From Isoetes taiwanensis (taxonomy: Eukaryota > Streptophyta > Lycopodiopsida > Isoetales > Isoetaceae): 64,000 bases of DNA. Position 1 is the first letter of the stretch. Every line of letters begins with the position of its first letter. This document shows positions 1-11,766 of this stretch, one piece after another. Below the pieces are notes generated by a model. It was given only the letters and a program-made list of their open reading frames with translations. It did no database searches and had not been told where the DNA came from. The stretch covers positions 744,001-808,000 of the forward strand of contig JAJEKV010000034.1 in NCBI GenBank assembly GCA_021234155.1, read 5' to 3'. A program made the translations under genes and the position numbers.

Positions 1-1182
1 GACTTCATTGATAAGGAGGTAACATACATTAGGCCCTCTCTACTTTTGTTATTTTTTTATGGATCAAAGCTTGGGTTTTAGATGTTGCATCATTTCTTTT
101 TCTTTCTAGTTTATTCTGCCAGCATTTGGTGACTTGATATTGATGAAATCTTTATCAAACAACGCTCAAATATCACTAAATATCAAATAATTCACCGTAA
201 ACTTCTTCCAAGTATAGTAATTCGTACTAGTGAGCTTTGGATTATGTGAGAACTTGAATGGATCCATAAATTTCTTCTGTTTTTAGTAGCCAAAAAATGG
301 TCGAGAAAACAAATTTGTCACCAAAGAAAGCACCCAGTAGAAAAGTTGAATCTTGAATTTGTCGCCAAAAAGGCCTTGAAAAGCTTGAATTTCATACTAG
401 AATTGACTGGAAAAATGAATCTCTCTCTCAAAACACTTTCTCCAGGCCAAAAAGCAAGAAATTCTTCAATGTTACAGATGATATTTTCCACCGCCAAATC
501 TCAGCCAAAGAACTTCTAGAAACAATGGTCAATTCATTTTGATGCTTCTCTAACATCTTGCCTTATTCTTCCTTGAGAAAGCGTCTGATACCATGATAGA
601 ACCAATACAAAACTAGCATAAACATAGCAAGATAATTCAAGTGATAGAAAAAGTACAAGAAACTACTCTATAGAGAAAAAAAAATGGGAAATGTAATCTC
701 GCTTTTCAACATATCAGCACAACTAGTGAGACCTAGAATAGTTGTCTATCGTTTAACCGTCGCCTATTGATTACGGCACTAATTTAGGATCGTTACTCAG
801 TGCTAATAAAGTGTTCTCTTATGTACATTAAAGCATCTCTGTGCTAAGGACTAAATCACTGTTGTTTCAGCACATTATGCTTAGTCAACATATTTATATT
901 CCAACTCGAGTGCTTTCTTTTCCCATCTCGACTTAATATAGCAATCATCAAGATGCACATCAAAACTTTTGTATCTGTATATAACTTGCAAAATTAGTCA
1001 AGAAGCAGGAGCATAGTTATCTTTATTCTACAATAATACTGAAATATCTTAAATATGAGAACGTTGTTTCTTCATATGTCTCATGAGGACAATGTTTATA
1101 TTCTCATGGTCTTCAGTGGACGTCAAAAAATTGTTCTATTTTTGTTGAGAAGCTCTAATACATACTGTATTTTTTTTAACAG
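1..1182. other. AT-rich stretch, no gene recognised
   Basis: I find no convincing exon here in either strand. The stretch could hold the intron that precedes the GST exon starting at about 1183, because a pyrimidine-rich tract ending in AACAG (about 1171-1182) makes a plausible splice acceptor. I could not find the thioredoxin-like N-terminal exon of a GST in it. Confidence 0.4.
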
Positions 1183-1554
1183 TACATTCAAGTACTCACG
1201 GGCGCAATGATATCCAGGGATGAAGAAAAAGAGAAGGCCATGATGAAGAAACTAGCTGAGAATACAGTTATACTCGAAGAGGCATTGAAAAAAGTGGAAG
1301 AAAAGCCTTTCTTTGGAGGCAGGGACATAGGGCTACCTGACATAGTTCTTGCACCAATGGCAACATGGATGCCTGCTCTGGCAGCACTAGGGAGTCCAGA
1401 TATTCCATCGCCAGAAGTATGTCCTACTTTCTATCAATGGATCGCTGCCATAATTGAGCTTCCTTATGTGAAGGCTATTCTGCCGGACTTGGAGAAGCTT
1501 AAATGCTTTGTTATCAAATTGAGAGAAAGAAAAGCGGTTAGGTCCAGGCACTAG
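1183..1554 (+). pseudogene. Tau-class glutathione S-transferase, C-terminal exon (partial gene)
   Basis: This frame encodes the all-helical C-terminal domain of a plant GST, which binds the hydrophobic co-substrate in glutathione conjugation in the cytosol. From the splice acceptor at about 1182 it reads as an exon of about 123 codons. A basic and acidic helix comes first, then PFFGGRDIGLPDIVLAP, which matches the conserved tau-GST stretch (usually FFGGDxIGxxDI). A Trp-rich helix and a basic tail ending in RSRH and a stop follow. Tau GSTs usually have two exons with the N-terminal glutathione-binding domain in the first. That exon is not visible upstream in the window, so this is either the end of a gene with a long intron or an orphan exon. 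The family is fairly sure. Whether it is functional is unknown. Confidence 0.6.
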
Positions 1555-1640
1555 AACATTTGGATTTTTTCTTTGACTTTGAAATAAGCCACATAAATAA
1601 TAATAACTTTCTCTTTCCTTGAATTAACAACTTCTGGTTT

Positions 1641-1875
1641 AGTATTTGATGGATTATGCAAAGATGGAAAGCTTAACAAAGCATACATCGTTCTAAAAGC
1701 TGTCTTTGCAGACAAAACTAACATTCAAGGTACAACAGTTGCCACTGATTTAGACAGTAAACTTAATGGTGGTCTTGTTCTGAAAATATACAAATGCGAA
1801 TATAGATGAGATCCTTGATGAGATGCACAGAGGCCGCACTCCCAATGTTGTCTCTTATAATACTGCACTCCCATA
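1641..1875 (+). pseudogene. Decayed pentatricopeptide-repeat (PPR) fragment
   Basis: One frame near 1645-1700 reads DGLCKDGKLNKA, the helix-A signature of a PPR motif. About 130 bases later another reads EMHRGRTPNVVSYNT (about 1820-1865), again the PPR consensus. The two lie at roughly one to two repeat spacings but in frames broken by stops and indels, with no long open frame around them. PPR proteins bind organellar RNA. This is only a remnant of such a gene, with no start or end seen. Confidence 0.55.
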
Positions 1876-1879
1876 GTAG

Positions 1880-3015
1880 AGGCCACTGGAGTCTCTCCGT
1901 CATCATTGCCTCTTGGAGCTAAAACTCTAAATTCAGGAGTTATCCTTGGACAGAGCAGAGCTTCCCAAATAGCATTGCAACAAAATTTGACCAACATTTA
2001 TCAGATCATCTCTTACACAAGACAGATTTATCAAGGATTTAAATAGGAGGGGGTATCACAAAATTGCATGAACGTTCATTTAAAATTAAGATCAAGAAAG
2101 AAGATGTCTAGAATGGAGCAGTGATGACTTTATCATCCTCTATCTACTTCTAAAGCATAGAAATGATGGCGATTGTTTTCTATTTTCCTAACTTTTTATA
2201 GAAACAAATTTAGTAGAATTAAGATGTCTTACCAAAAATTAAGAACTTCTACTATAGAATTCCATTAATTTGGCAAATTTAGTATAATTAGAATGCAATA
2301 TTATCAAATTTTGACAATTTTATACATCTTTTGAGCTAACACATCCTACTAAACCATCGAGTTTAGATTTTTTTTTTTTTTATATTTTTTTTTGAAGGCA
2401 AGGTGAAACTTAGTATTCATATGTCAAAGGTACATCATATAGTACACCACCAAGGTATACTTAATGCAGATAAGATAAATCAGCATCATACTTCTTATAA
2501 AATGAAGTATGTAAGTAGAAAAATCAGGGAACTTATAAAATTGGTGAAATATAGCATTTTCACGATATATCACATCTTAAAGTCATCACTAGAATGGAAG
2601 CCCTACAGTAAAAATCACAGCGAGTTCTGCAATTAGTTAAATGGTTCTTATGCAACTGAACACACAGAGCAGACCAATTTCCTAGTCAATGTCCACCAAA
2701 TTCACTGCGGCATACCTCTACAGATCTAACTGAACACTTGATACTTGGAAAAATGAGCATGTGACTAGAGATGTGTTACTCTTACCTGAATCTCAGAATT
2801 AGAACTCGGGATTTAAACTTAAACAAAGAACTCAAAATATCCTTGGCTCTACACATTTATAGAAAAAAAGAATAGATGAAGTCATCTTATAATGCATCTA
2901 AAATTATGTTATCACAGCAAGCAAGAAGATGCATTTAAGATAAGGTCACTCACTGCAACTAGTAGATCCTCTAAGGCGACAAACTATAATAATAACTTAT
3001 ATAAAGATCATTTTA
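1880..3015. other. AT-rich non-coding stretch
   Basis: No gene is recognised. It contains a long T tract around 2369-2393 and short open frames without recognisable content. Confidence 0.4.
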
Positions 3016-3111
3016 GAACAAATGGAGTCCAAAATTTTGCTCTCTTGCTAAGCTGTTACAATGTTGTTGCTTCCCTGATCATGAGAAAAAATGTTTTCCA
3101 TGAGAGAATTC
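3016..3111 (+). repeat. Left copy of a short tandem duplication split by a solo LTR
   Basis: About 95 bases here, ending GAGAGAATTC, recur with roughly 90% identity at about 4692-4806. The two copies become adjacent when the LTR at 3112-4676 is removed. The element therefore landed at the junction of an existing tandem duplication. Confidence 0.75.
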
Positions 3112-4676
3112 TGTGACGTTCCAGCACAGTATACGGTCCCAGGACGTATGCTGTACTGCTTTGTCACGCGTACACGCCACTCCGATTGACGTGTACGCCG
3201 ACGGATAGCAGGTAGGTAGCCCCTAGGGGTAACTTGCTAGGTATGTTCATATGTTATTAATGTGCACATGTGCACATTAATGTGGGCACACCTTTCCATG
3301 TAGGCATATTTTGCCACCTATCCATTAAAGGCAAGTGGGGACTTTCCAATTATCCCACATGCTAAAATGGGTAATTGGAAACCCTAGCCCTAAACCCATG
3401 CCTATTTAGGGTAGGGGAACCCTAACTTGCTAGGTTTTCGTCCTTAGAGTTTTAGAGCTCTGTTTTGGCTGCCCCAGGGGCCAAAACCGCCTCCCAGACG
3501 CTGCCCAAGCGAATTGCACCATCAGTTTCCCTGAATTCGATCAGCTCAGCAGGATGGTTGAACTCAGGTCAGGAGGAGCCACCCAAGGATCAGGTATTTG
3601 GTCAATTTAATAGCTTAAACCGTCTTCTAGTCATAGAATCAGTAGGTTTAACCTATTAAATTGCCCATAGCAGCTATCTAGATCTCTAGATCCCAGACAC
3701 TAACTAAAGAACCTAACTCTATGATATAGATTAGATCTAGTTCTTTAGTTCTTCTGTGATGCATATAGATGATGTTTCTCTGTGAACTCCTTGTATTGGG
3801 AAGGGGGGTAGAGGCCCTAAGGCTTTGTAGTTGATGCTCCTAGAGTAGCCTCTCTAGCACACTGTAGATGCGGCCTGTGCACAAGAGCCACACCTGGTTG
3901 TGGTGAAGGGGCCAGACTGGCTTACAAGGAGGTTCGTGTCCTGACTCTTGAACGATCCCTCTGGTGTGTAAAGCCTACCGGGGATCACTGTGACTAGGTC
4001 TAATGGCTTGCCACTGCGTGTGGGCAAGGCATGGGCTCGACACCCCTGAAGTGGTGTTCACTTTCCAGTGGGTTCAGTCGAATAAGGGCAGTGGCCCTCT
4101 AGTCACCTCGAGTCAGCATGTAGATCTCTGGAGGGAGTGATCCCTACCTGCCCCATCGGAACTGGGGAGATGAAACCCAGGAATAGCCCTTTTGGCTATG
4201 CATCCGGCGGGCTACGGTCAGGTCCCAACACTTTTCAGCCTACTCTGCAAAGTGTGCACAGGAGGGGCGGATGGAGTGGACAACCCTATGCCATGTTCTT
4301 ATGCCAGCCAAATCCATTGCCATGAATTCTGTCTGCAATGAACTCTGGAGACCCAAGCCGTCAGTCATCCCCTTGAGTCTGAGCCTTGGGTAGGATTTCC
4401 TATGTGATGTGCTGATCATTGTGTATGCAGATGTTGATGCACCACCCTTCTGGGTGGATGGAGGATTATGTTGTATACTGACATGTATGTTTACGCTTCC
4501 GCAGCTAGGTAGGCCCTGAGGGAGACAGGGTAGAATGACACCTTCACTCTTCCCACTGGGACTCGTTACGGGTGCAGTGTTATGTGGAGGGCCCTGTATC
4601 AGTATGGAGCTGGTATGGGGGAAGAACTCCTGTTTGTATATGGTGAGGGCACCGTATGCGAGTAGGGGACGTCACA
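3112..4676. mobile_element. Solo LTR of an LTR retrotransposon (probably Ty3/gypsy type)
   Basis: The 1565-bp block starts TGTGACGTTCC and ends GGGGACGTCACA, giving the TG...CA ends and short inverted repeat of an LTR. The perfect 5-bp sequence AATTC flanks it at 3107-3111 and 4677-4681, as a target-site duplication of the size LTR integrases make. No gag-pol coding is found inside, and there is no second LTR, primer site or polypurine tract. This fits a solo LTR left by LTR-LTR recombination. The TGTGACG end is common in plant gypsy LTRs, so that assignment is an inference. The long length and moderate GC also fit. A compact non-autonomous LTR element is the alternative. Confidence 0.75.
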
Positions 4677-4691
4677 AATTCCATCTTTGAC

Positions 4692-4806
4692 CAGAAAATA
4701 AGAATGCAGAGCAAATGGAGCACGAAATTTTGCTCTCTTACTAAGTTGTGACAATGTTGTTGCTTCCCTGCTCATGAGAGAAAATGTTTTCCATGAGAGA
4801 ATTCCA
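4692..4806 (+). repeat. Right copy of the tandem duplication flanking the solo LTR
   Basis: Matches 3016-3111 with scattered substitutions, and ends in the same GAGAGAATTC before continuing into unique sequence. Confidence 0.75.
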
Positions 4807-4947
4807 TCATTTCAAGTTGAATCAGAGGTCCACTTCGTCTGAAACTGCACCATTCCCATTAGGGATGATATTTATATGCAATGGTCTATAGATAAGGGCC
4901 TTTTCTTATACGAAGTTCTTATCTACTTTTGAAGTTAAAATTAGTAA

Positions 4948-5334
4948 TGTTGTTTCGGTCCAATACCTTATTGGCATGAGAAACACAGAACCTTTGGACT
5001 TGCCATTCCGGCTATATCAGAAGAGCTCGGTCCGGCTTATCGACCGGATCAATAAAGTTAAAACTAAGATGTATGTTTTGATTGAGTAAGATCGGCAAGG
5101 AGGCATTGTGAAGCCGGTGTAAACTGATGCTTGGGCTATCGAAAGTTTTATAATATCCATTGCTACAGTGTTTTGACCATTGAACATATCGGATATTATT
5201 TGCATTATTGTCTATGAATGCAATAGTTAACATGTTTTATTGAAGCACTTCTATTGCATTGTTTTGTCTAGAATTTGTATTGAACTAACTAGTGCTAGTG
5301 CAATTAATCACTATTGCCTAGTCAAAACTCTTCA
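4948..5334 (+). repeat. Probable 5' LTR of the copia element
   Basis: The stretch ends TTCA directly before the primer-binding site and could start at TGTTGTTTCGG, giving about 387 bp, a usual copia LTR size. No second LTR survives for comparison, so the left edge is a guess and only the right edge is supported. Confidence 0.45.
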
Positions 5335-5335
5335 T

Positions 5336-5347
5336 TGGTATCAAAGC
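5336..5347 (+). other. Primer-binding site for initiator tRNA-Met (copia)
   Basis: TGGTATCAAAGC differs by one base from the TGGTATCAGAGC site used by most plant copia elements to prime minus-strand synthesis. It lies directly after the presumed LTR end and 12 bases before the Gag start codon. Confidence 0.8.
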
Positions 5348-5358
5348 ATCAGGTAATC

Positions 5359-6850
5359 ATGTCTACAAGATTCGGAGCAAATCTCCTCAATGCCATAGAA
5401 GTTTTTAAAGGAGAAGGAAGTTTTCAAGTTTGGAAACAAAGCATCAGGGAAATCCTTGAATTTGAAAATTTGTGGTATCTAATAGATGAAAAGGTTGTTA
5501 GACGTACCACTTCAAACGTTAGTGCAACAAGTATTAATGCAGGGAGAGATAGTGCAAGTTCAACTTCTGAAGGCTCCACTGTCGATGGAGGTTCTGTGAA
5601 TGCAACAGCAAGTTCTGAGATAATTGATGAAGGCTTGAACATTATGGAAGCTCAAGCTATTATCTCATGTAAGGTTGGAACAGCAATCAAGTTGAAATTA
5701 AGGGGACTGTCTCCAAGAGAGATGTGGCAGTATATGATTAAAAATTATGAGGCAAAATAGTTCTCTCAGATAGATGTCTTGGAGAAACAATTGAAACGGC
5801 TTAAGCTGTATGACAAAGAAGGTTTGACTGAATTTCTTGAAAAGTTTGACTCGATTGTTGCAGACTTAGGAGCAGGAAATGTGCTGACTGAAGAATATCA
5901 AATTCTAGCAATTGCAAGGTCAGTATCACATGATTCTCATCTGGCCACTTTGTTAAGGAATGTAGCTCGTACAAAAGAAGATGCTATAAGGATGATCAGA
6001 ACAGAATTGGAGCAAAGAAGTGGAGCTGATGAACAAACAACAGGAAAATATAAAGGGGAAAAGGGAAACACTTCAAGTAAACGAAAAGTTGGGCCATGTT
6101 ATCATTGTGAGGGTTATGGTCATTTGAAAAATGACTGTCCTAAACTAGGGAGAGAGATTATCTGTTACAATTGTGAGGGCAAAGGACATTTGGCTGTGAA
6201 TTGTCCAAGTTCTAAAGGGGAATCTGCTAGAGGCAGAGGAAGAGGAAGAGGAGCTAGTAACAGGGGTGGAAACTTTGGTAGAGGCAGGGGCATTGGAAGA
6301 GGAAAACCTGAACTGAACCTTACACAGGAAGTAAGCAATGATGAACAAGAACCAAATGAGGATGATGAGGTATGTAAATTTCAGTTAAATGCTTTGCAAA
6401 CTAAGAACAATGATTCAAAATTATTAATTATAGATTCAAGAGCTGAGAAGACAGTGACTTGCACTCCAAAAATTCTGAAAGATTGCCAAGGAAAAGGAGG
6501 AGGACACATTCAACTGGAAAATGGGCATTGTCAAGAGATTGAAGATAGTGGCATGCTCGAGCTGTTTGATTTACAAGGAAAAAGAATAGAATTAAAAGAT
6601 GTACTTTGTGTGCCAGGACTTGTTAGGAGTTTGATCTCAGTTTCTCAGCTAGTAGATCTAGGGTATAAAGTTGTCTTTGAAAGACTGCATTGTAAAGTTC
6701 TCATGAATAATGAAATTCGATTTGTTGGAAAACGTGTTGGGAATCTTTTTGGCTTGAATGCTAAACACCTTATACCAAGTATTAATTTTGTTACATGCCC
6801 ATCTATCAAAACATGGCATGAATGATTATGTCACGCTAATTCCAATGTCA
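5359..6850 (+). pseudogene. Copia Gag, protease and start of the pre-integrase domain
   Basis: The frame starts at the ATG at 5359 (MSTRFGANLL). The upstream in-frame extension would start inside the LTR. The N-terminal half is a copia Gag domain (FKGEGSFQVWKQ, then a second half with LEKQLKRLKLYDKEGL). An in-frame TAG at 5758-5760 interrupts it. Two CCHC zinc knuckles follow, CYHCEGYGHLKNDC (6097-6138) and CYNCEGKGHLAVNC (6163-6204). These bind RNA in packaging. An RG-rich linker comes next. The protease site reads IIDSRAEKT where the family has D-S-G-A, so the catalytic Gly is lost. The pre-integrase motif WHE-x-LCHANSN begins at 6814 but has a TGA at 6823. The minus-strand LINE cuts the frame at about 6850. 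Confidence 0.88.
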
Positions 6851-9595
6851 TAGAATAGAATAGAATAGAATAGAATAGAATATGATTTTATCGTCCACGG
6901 AGACCAACTGGCCTATGGGACCCAAGTACAAAGAGAGAGAGCAGTAGGCGTATTACTACCAGGATTAAAAAACCCCCGCCCCGAAGGGTTTTCGGGGGAA
7001 AAACCTTAGTAGCAATAAGGATGCCGACATACTGCACAGTTATATACATAATCACAAGTACAGCTGAGGTTAATGTCCTGACGGGGGCATAACCGAAGTC
7101 CGTGATCCATTACCTCCCCCTGGGAGGTACGATCCCAACAAGCCTACGTGAGGTCGTGCTCGTTAGCTCATGCAAGGCCCGATGGGGCACAACTAACCGA
7201 AGCATCACCGAGCCCGGATATGCTCGTCTGTCGACGGGCCCGGAGGGCGTGACTTTCATCCTCAATGGCACCCCGTCTGGCGGCGATCGGCGGACTCTGT
7301 CCTCCACGCGGCTCGAATCCATCTCCCTGTCTCAATGCGGAGGTGGTGTGCACCTGTGCGAATGGAAGCAATCACCCTGCGCTTTTTCATGGGTAGATGG
7401 GTGCGCAGGTAGTGGTGTGGGCCCCTCGTGAGCATGGGATTAACCTGCTGTCGATAATTTGCCACCTTGACATGTGACAGGGCCTCTGCATCCCAAAGCT
7501 TGGCCATGAAGCAAGCATCCAAGTACTGCTTCAAGGCAGCGCGTTCCTTCGGTGTATGCACTGGTCCACATCGTGTGCCTGCACATTCCATAGTGAGAAC
7601 CAACCGGGCTTGCTTGTCTTTCCATGAGGCTTTGAGTCGCTGGGCCCCATCGCCCTTTGCCAAAGCAAGGTTGGGCAGCGGGCTTCATCCATAGCCACCA
7701 CCTTACGGAAGTAAATAATGTGACGTTCAGTAGCACCCTCTCGTAATGGAAGGAAGCCCGTCTCTTGGAGCAAGATCGATATGGGACCGTGGATTTCCTC
7801 CCGATTACCGCCAAGAAAGCTTTACATACTGCTCTAGATGGTTCCAAGTGGTGAGGGATATCAGCCCCCCCACTACGCCCCATAGAGGAGGACCGGTTCA
7901 ACCAAGGCCACGAACAAATGTGCACTGGTGACCCCATGCATCTGACTACGCCCTTGTGATTGTTGTTTTGCATTGCATCACGGGGGCTTTCCAGCTGCGG
8001 TGACCCGTAACGATGGATGCATCCCAAAGGTGTGTGGTAGTAGAAAACTCAATGCCCAAATACTTATAAGAGTGAGCCACCTCCACTACCTGCCTCGGTA
8101 AGTGAATGAGGGAAGGCGTGGGTGCCGAGATGATGGGACCAGCGGCACCCCTTGTCTTGGCCAAGTTAACTCTCATGTCGGTGAATTGGCGAAAAGTGTC
8201 CAAAGCATCCGGTGGCGTTGCATGTCCTCCGGGGTATATATCGCGGCGAGCCAACATCATCGGCATATATGAGTTGCGGATTATGTGGTGCATCAACCGG
8301 CGCCTCCCGTGCTTTCGGCTAGCCATTCTTCTAGCTGGTCAATGTACAAGCCGAAGAGCGTCGGGGATAGAAGGGCAGCCACTGGCGCCCCAATGCTACT
8401 AACAACGGGCTCCCGAGCGGTGTGAGAGCGGCCGGAGCAAGCCTCATTATAGTGCGTATATAGCGTTACGCAAATTCGGCGGGGGTCCCTAGTTTTGTCT
8501 CAATCTGTCCCACAACTTATCCCGAGGTGGATCGCGGTCAAAAGCCTTTCTGAAATCCACAAAGCAACGATGCAGTTAAAGCGCCGATTCCGGCTATCCT
8601 CTATGAGTGTTCGCAGAGTGAAGATATGGTCAATAGTAGAATGCCGGGCGAAGCTCGCTGCAAGCGTCTTGAGCCCGCACTTCTCCATCCTCGCCCAAAG
8701 TGTCAATCGCTCAAGAATCCCCGGCAAGCAACTTGGCAAAGAATTTATCCCGACCATAATGGTACGATAGTTGGTCAATGGGGGTCCCCCCGCTTTGTAT
8801 ATGGGCACAACTCTACCGGTAGTCCAAAGTCGGGGGAAGCCTTCTTGCAATGCCCCGTTGAAGAGTCTTTGTGAGAACCGGCACCATTGGGGGCCCGCCC
8901 ACTTGAGAAGCTCTCACCGCATACCATCCAAATCTTTGCCTTCGGATTGCTTGCGGCGTTGCGGGCCCATTATGACATCCCTTCAAGAATGACCGGTTAC
9001 TAGGCCTTGTCTGCGGAGGTATTGGTGCCCTGCTTCCCATTGGGTCATACAACCGTTTGCAAGTATCTCACCCATTGTTCGGGGTAATATTTCACGTAAA
9101 GGTCGCGGGCTTACTCAAGACCTTTCTCGAAGGCCCTAGGGTGGCGGTCCTAGAAGACCAAACATCATTCTTTGGTGCTCACTTAAGGTACACAGCTTTC
9201 TTGGTCTTGAGGAAGGAGCCGGTGTATTGACGGACGGACCTCTTGGGCGAATGGTGGGAGTCCAGCACTTGGCGGAGCCATCGTTTCAACTCCGCGACAT
9301 TAGCCATCGAACCCGGTGATTCGCGGGGAAGGTGGTTGCAGCCCACAATGGATCGTCGAGGCGGTCTCTCCCAAAGCATCTGTCCCCCTACCCTCGGCGA
9401 GCTGGTTCACCGGGCCGTCTATTTGTTGAAGTGTGGGGGAGTTGCGGCCTCCCGACGGCTCATGCTCAAGCATCCTCGCATAGACCGCCGCATGATCATA
9501 GTCCGGGCGCTTAACCGTGGTACATGGGGTGTTGGGGCAATGGGTGCTCGGTTGGCCTGCCAATCTATCTGCAAGAACAGGGGCTGATGGTCGGA
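6851..9595 (-). mobile_element. Non-LTR retrotransposon, (AATAG)-tail LINE family, copy 1
   Basis: Read on the minus strand, the 3' end lies on the left. Six tandem TAGAA units (6851-6880) precede a 3' UTR. That UTR has an imperfect GC-rich hairpin around 6953-7015 and ends CCATAGGCCAGTTGGTCTCC. The same 3' end occurs at 32290-32370, and in part at 27430-27475 and 54941-54978. Broken frames between about 7262 and 8850 encode reverse transcriptase. They include a VVPIYKAGG start, FVDFRKAFDR, MRVNLAKTR, YKYLGIEFS and a C-terminal IRTGAHHLRIETGRW segment. The catalytic YADD region near 8260-8290 is frameshifted. Stops and indels make it dead. It interrupts copia coding between the pre-integrase domain and integrase. 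No clear target duplication is seen, so the right edge is approximate. Confidence 0.8.
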
Positions 9596-9599
9596 GTCT

Positions 9600-10459
9600 A
9601 CTACTTCTGAACAAGCAGGGACTGATTAATACACAAGGAAATGAAGATGAAAATTTCATTTGTGCAAGCTGCCTTTTAGGCAAACACAGCAGGCTCCCCT
9701 TTAAAAAATCTTGGAAAAGAGCAAAGGGGCTACTAGATCTTGTGCACATATATCTTTGTGGCATGGCCCTTTAAATGTAACCAGCATGACTGGAATGCAT
9801 TATTTCATAACGTTCATAGACGATTTTAGTAGGAGGACAAAAGTGTACTGTCTAAGAACAAAGGATCAGGCATTTGAAGTGTTTAAGCAGTATTTAAGTG
9901 AAGTTGAACTTGAAACAGGGAGGAAGATCAAATGCTTACGTTCAGACAGAGGTGGAGAGTATTTGTCAAATGAATTCAAAGCTTATTGCAAAAACAAGGG
10001 AATCAAAAGACAGTTAACCTGCAGGTTCTCTCCTCAACAGAATGGTATTGCTGAGAGGAAAAATCGTACCATACTAAATGCAGTAAGGAGCATGCTGAAA
10101 TATACAGGGCTACCTAATTTCCTTTGGGATGAAGCAGTTAGAACTTCAGTATATGTGCAAAATCTTTTGCCTTCCAGCAGCCTTAATGGTGTGCTGTGCC
10201 TGAGATGTTATGGAAAGGTAAACATCCAAATTATGATCTATTAAAAGCTTATGGATGTCTAGCTTTCACACATGTACCTGAAGAGTTAAGAAGGAAGCTT
10301 GATGACAGGGCATATATTACCTATCTAGTTGGTTATGACGATCAGTCCAAAGCTTATAGGCTTTATGATCCAAAAAAGAGAAGGATAATAATAAGCAGGG
10401 ATGCTGTGTTTGATGAAACACAATACTACAAACAAATTCCAAAGGTAAATCTGCATGAT
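9600..10459 (+). pseudogene. Copia integrase (continuation after copy 1 of the LINE)
   Basis: The piece begins with the end of the pre-integrase domain (LLNKQGLI, then CASCLLGKHSRLPF, supplying the CxxC of the zinc-binding motif). After a frameshift near 9770 it continues into the integrase core. The catalytic triad is visible as FIDDFSRRT (D), LRSDRGGEY (D) and SPQQNGIAERKNRT (E). A second frameshift near 10195 leads into the conserved C-terminal stretch AYGCLAFTHVP, then RAYITYLVGYDDQSKAYRLYD. The L1 insertion breaks it at 10476. The protein would have joined element cDNA to chromosomal DNA in the nucleus. This copy is not functional. Confidence 0.88.
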
Positions 10460-10535
10460 GATATATCAAAGGGGAAGAATGAGGGGAGTGGGGGCGTGAT
10501 GAACGTTAGGCGCTCTGTTTGGCACCTCGGGCTCC

Positions 10536-11684
10536 GTGCGCATCCCAGGCTCGATGGATGAGGCCTTTCTGAAGGCTGTTCTCCAGAGCTTGGGATTCCC
10601 GGACATCCCTTCTGAGTATGATGTGACAGTCGCTGCTATTGACAGTATAATCATTCAGTCGTACAATTCTAGAAGTAGAATAGGATTTAGTAGAACAGCC
10701 ATAGGCAGTCATTTTCTTTGCATTTTGGGGTTTGACAGAGTAGGATCTTTAAGAATTACAGCCCATAATTCGGGCTACCTCGCCCTAGGTAGATTTAACC
10801 GTAATCTTTTTCAAATCTCCGTTCTTGAGAGATTTGGAATTGAACCTATTCTCCACTGGACAAGCTTCTTTGATCTCCGGCCGGCTTGGTTTTTCAGCGA
10901 CTTACAGATTCTTGTTTGGAGATACGCAGGCGAAAACTAGAGATGGCAAGCTCTCCGTATGATTGAAGATGATGAATGGACTAATATTTTCTGGTTGGAC
11001 AGTAAGAATGACAAGGTCTGGGCGAAAATGAAATCTATGTATATCACCTTTGCTTTAATTCAAGATCAACAGAAAGCAGCGGCGGTTTGCATGGAGGTTC
11101 TTGCTGATGGAGTTATCTGCGAAACTCTGAGTAAAATGGAAGCTGTGGAAAAAGACTATGCCGCTGGAAGAGCCAATGATAGGGACTGGGCATGGAATAT
11201 GTTCGAGCTTCTGCAGGAAATGGACAGAAACCTATGTAAAAGGATAATGGTGAAACAAGGCCACTCTGAGGCCGACTGCTGCAGCCTCAAGAACAACATT
11301 TTCCAAAAATCCATGAACGAGTTGCTCAACGCGGCAAAGGCCATTCTTATGGACATTGAAAACCTCAACTGGAACTCTAAGGCTTCCATAAAGCTCATTA
11401 AAAGATGGGAAGAGGCGGATGACAGAGTTATTGAGCACCACCGGAGGCAGGCTATCAGCAAACTCCCTTCAGGCTCAGATCTGCTCCTTAAAGATGTCTC
11501 ACAAGAATACGGTATTTATCAGACAAGGCTCAAAAAGGACACTGATGCATGCAAGATCAGGGATTCTAATGGCTATTTTAACCCGCTTGAGACAAACCAA
11601 TGCGACTGCAAGAACTGCGTGGACCTACACAACAACGGCATGAAACAGAATCGGCACCTCGGTCGAGGATCGAAAAGTATGTAA
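10536..11684 (+). pseudogene. L1 N-terminal frame upstream of the DUF4283 domain (possible ORF1 N-part)
   Basis: Two open stretches, 10536-10940 and 10959-11684, are in the same frame and separated only by a TAG at 10938-10940. They look like one frame of about 380 codons. I recognise no domain in it. The second half is charged and probably helical (for example EAVEKDYAAGRANDRDW), and ends with NQCDCKNCVDLH and a short basic tail. After the TGA or TAA near 11682 the same frame stays readable to about 11835, where it appears to shift into the DUF4283 frame. ORF1 may therefore once have been a single protein of roughly 760 residues. Alternatively these are separate L1 frames. It is not functional as it stands. 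Confidence 0.5.
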
Positions 11685-11766
11685 CCGTTCACATCCGGCA
11701 AGAGCGACAAAGCAAAAGGTCCAATTCTTTCCTCATATAAAAATGCTTTGTTAAATATCGACTCTT

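Noticed and set aside
7102-9587. Many plus-strand frames opposite LINE copy 1
   Set aside because: They are reverse-strand shadows of the decayed reverse transcriptase in a GC-rich element.
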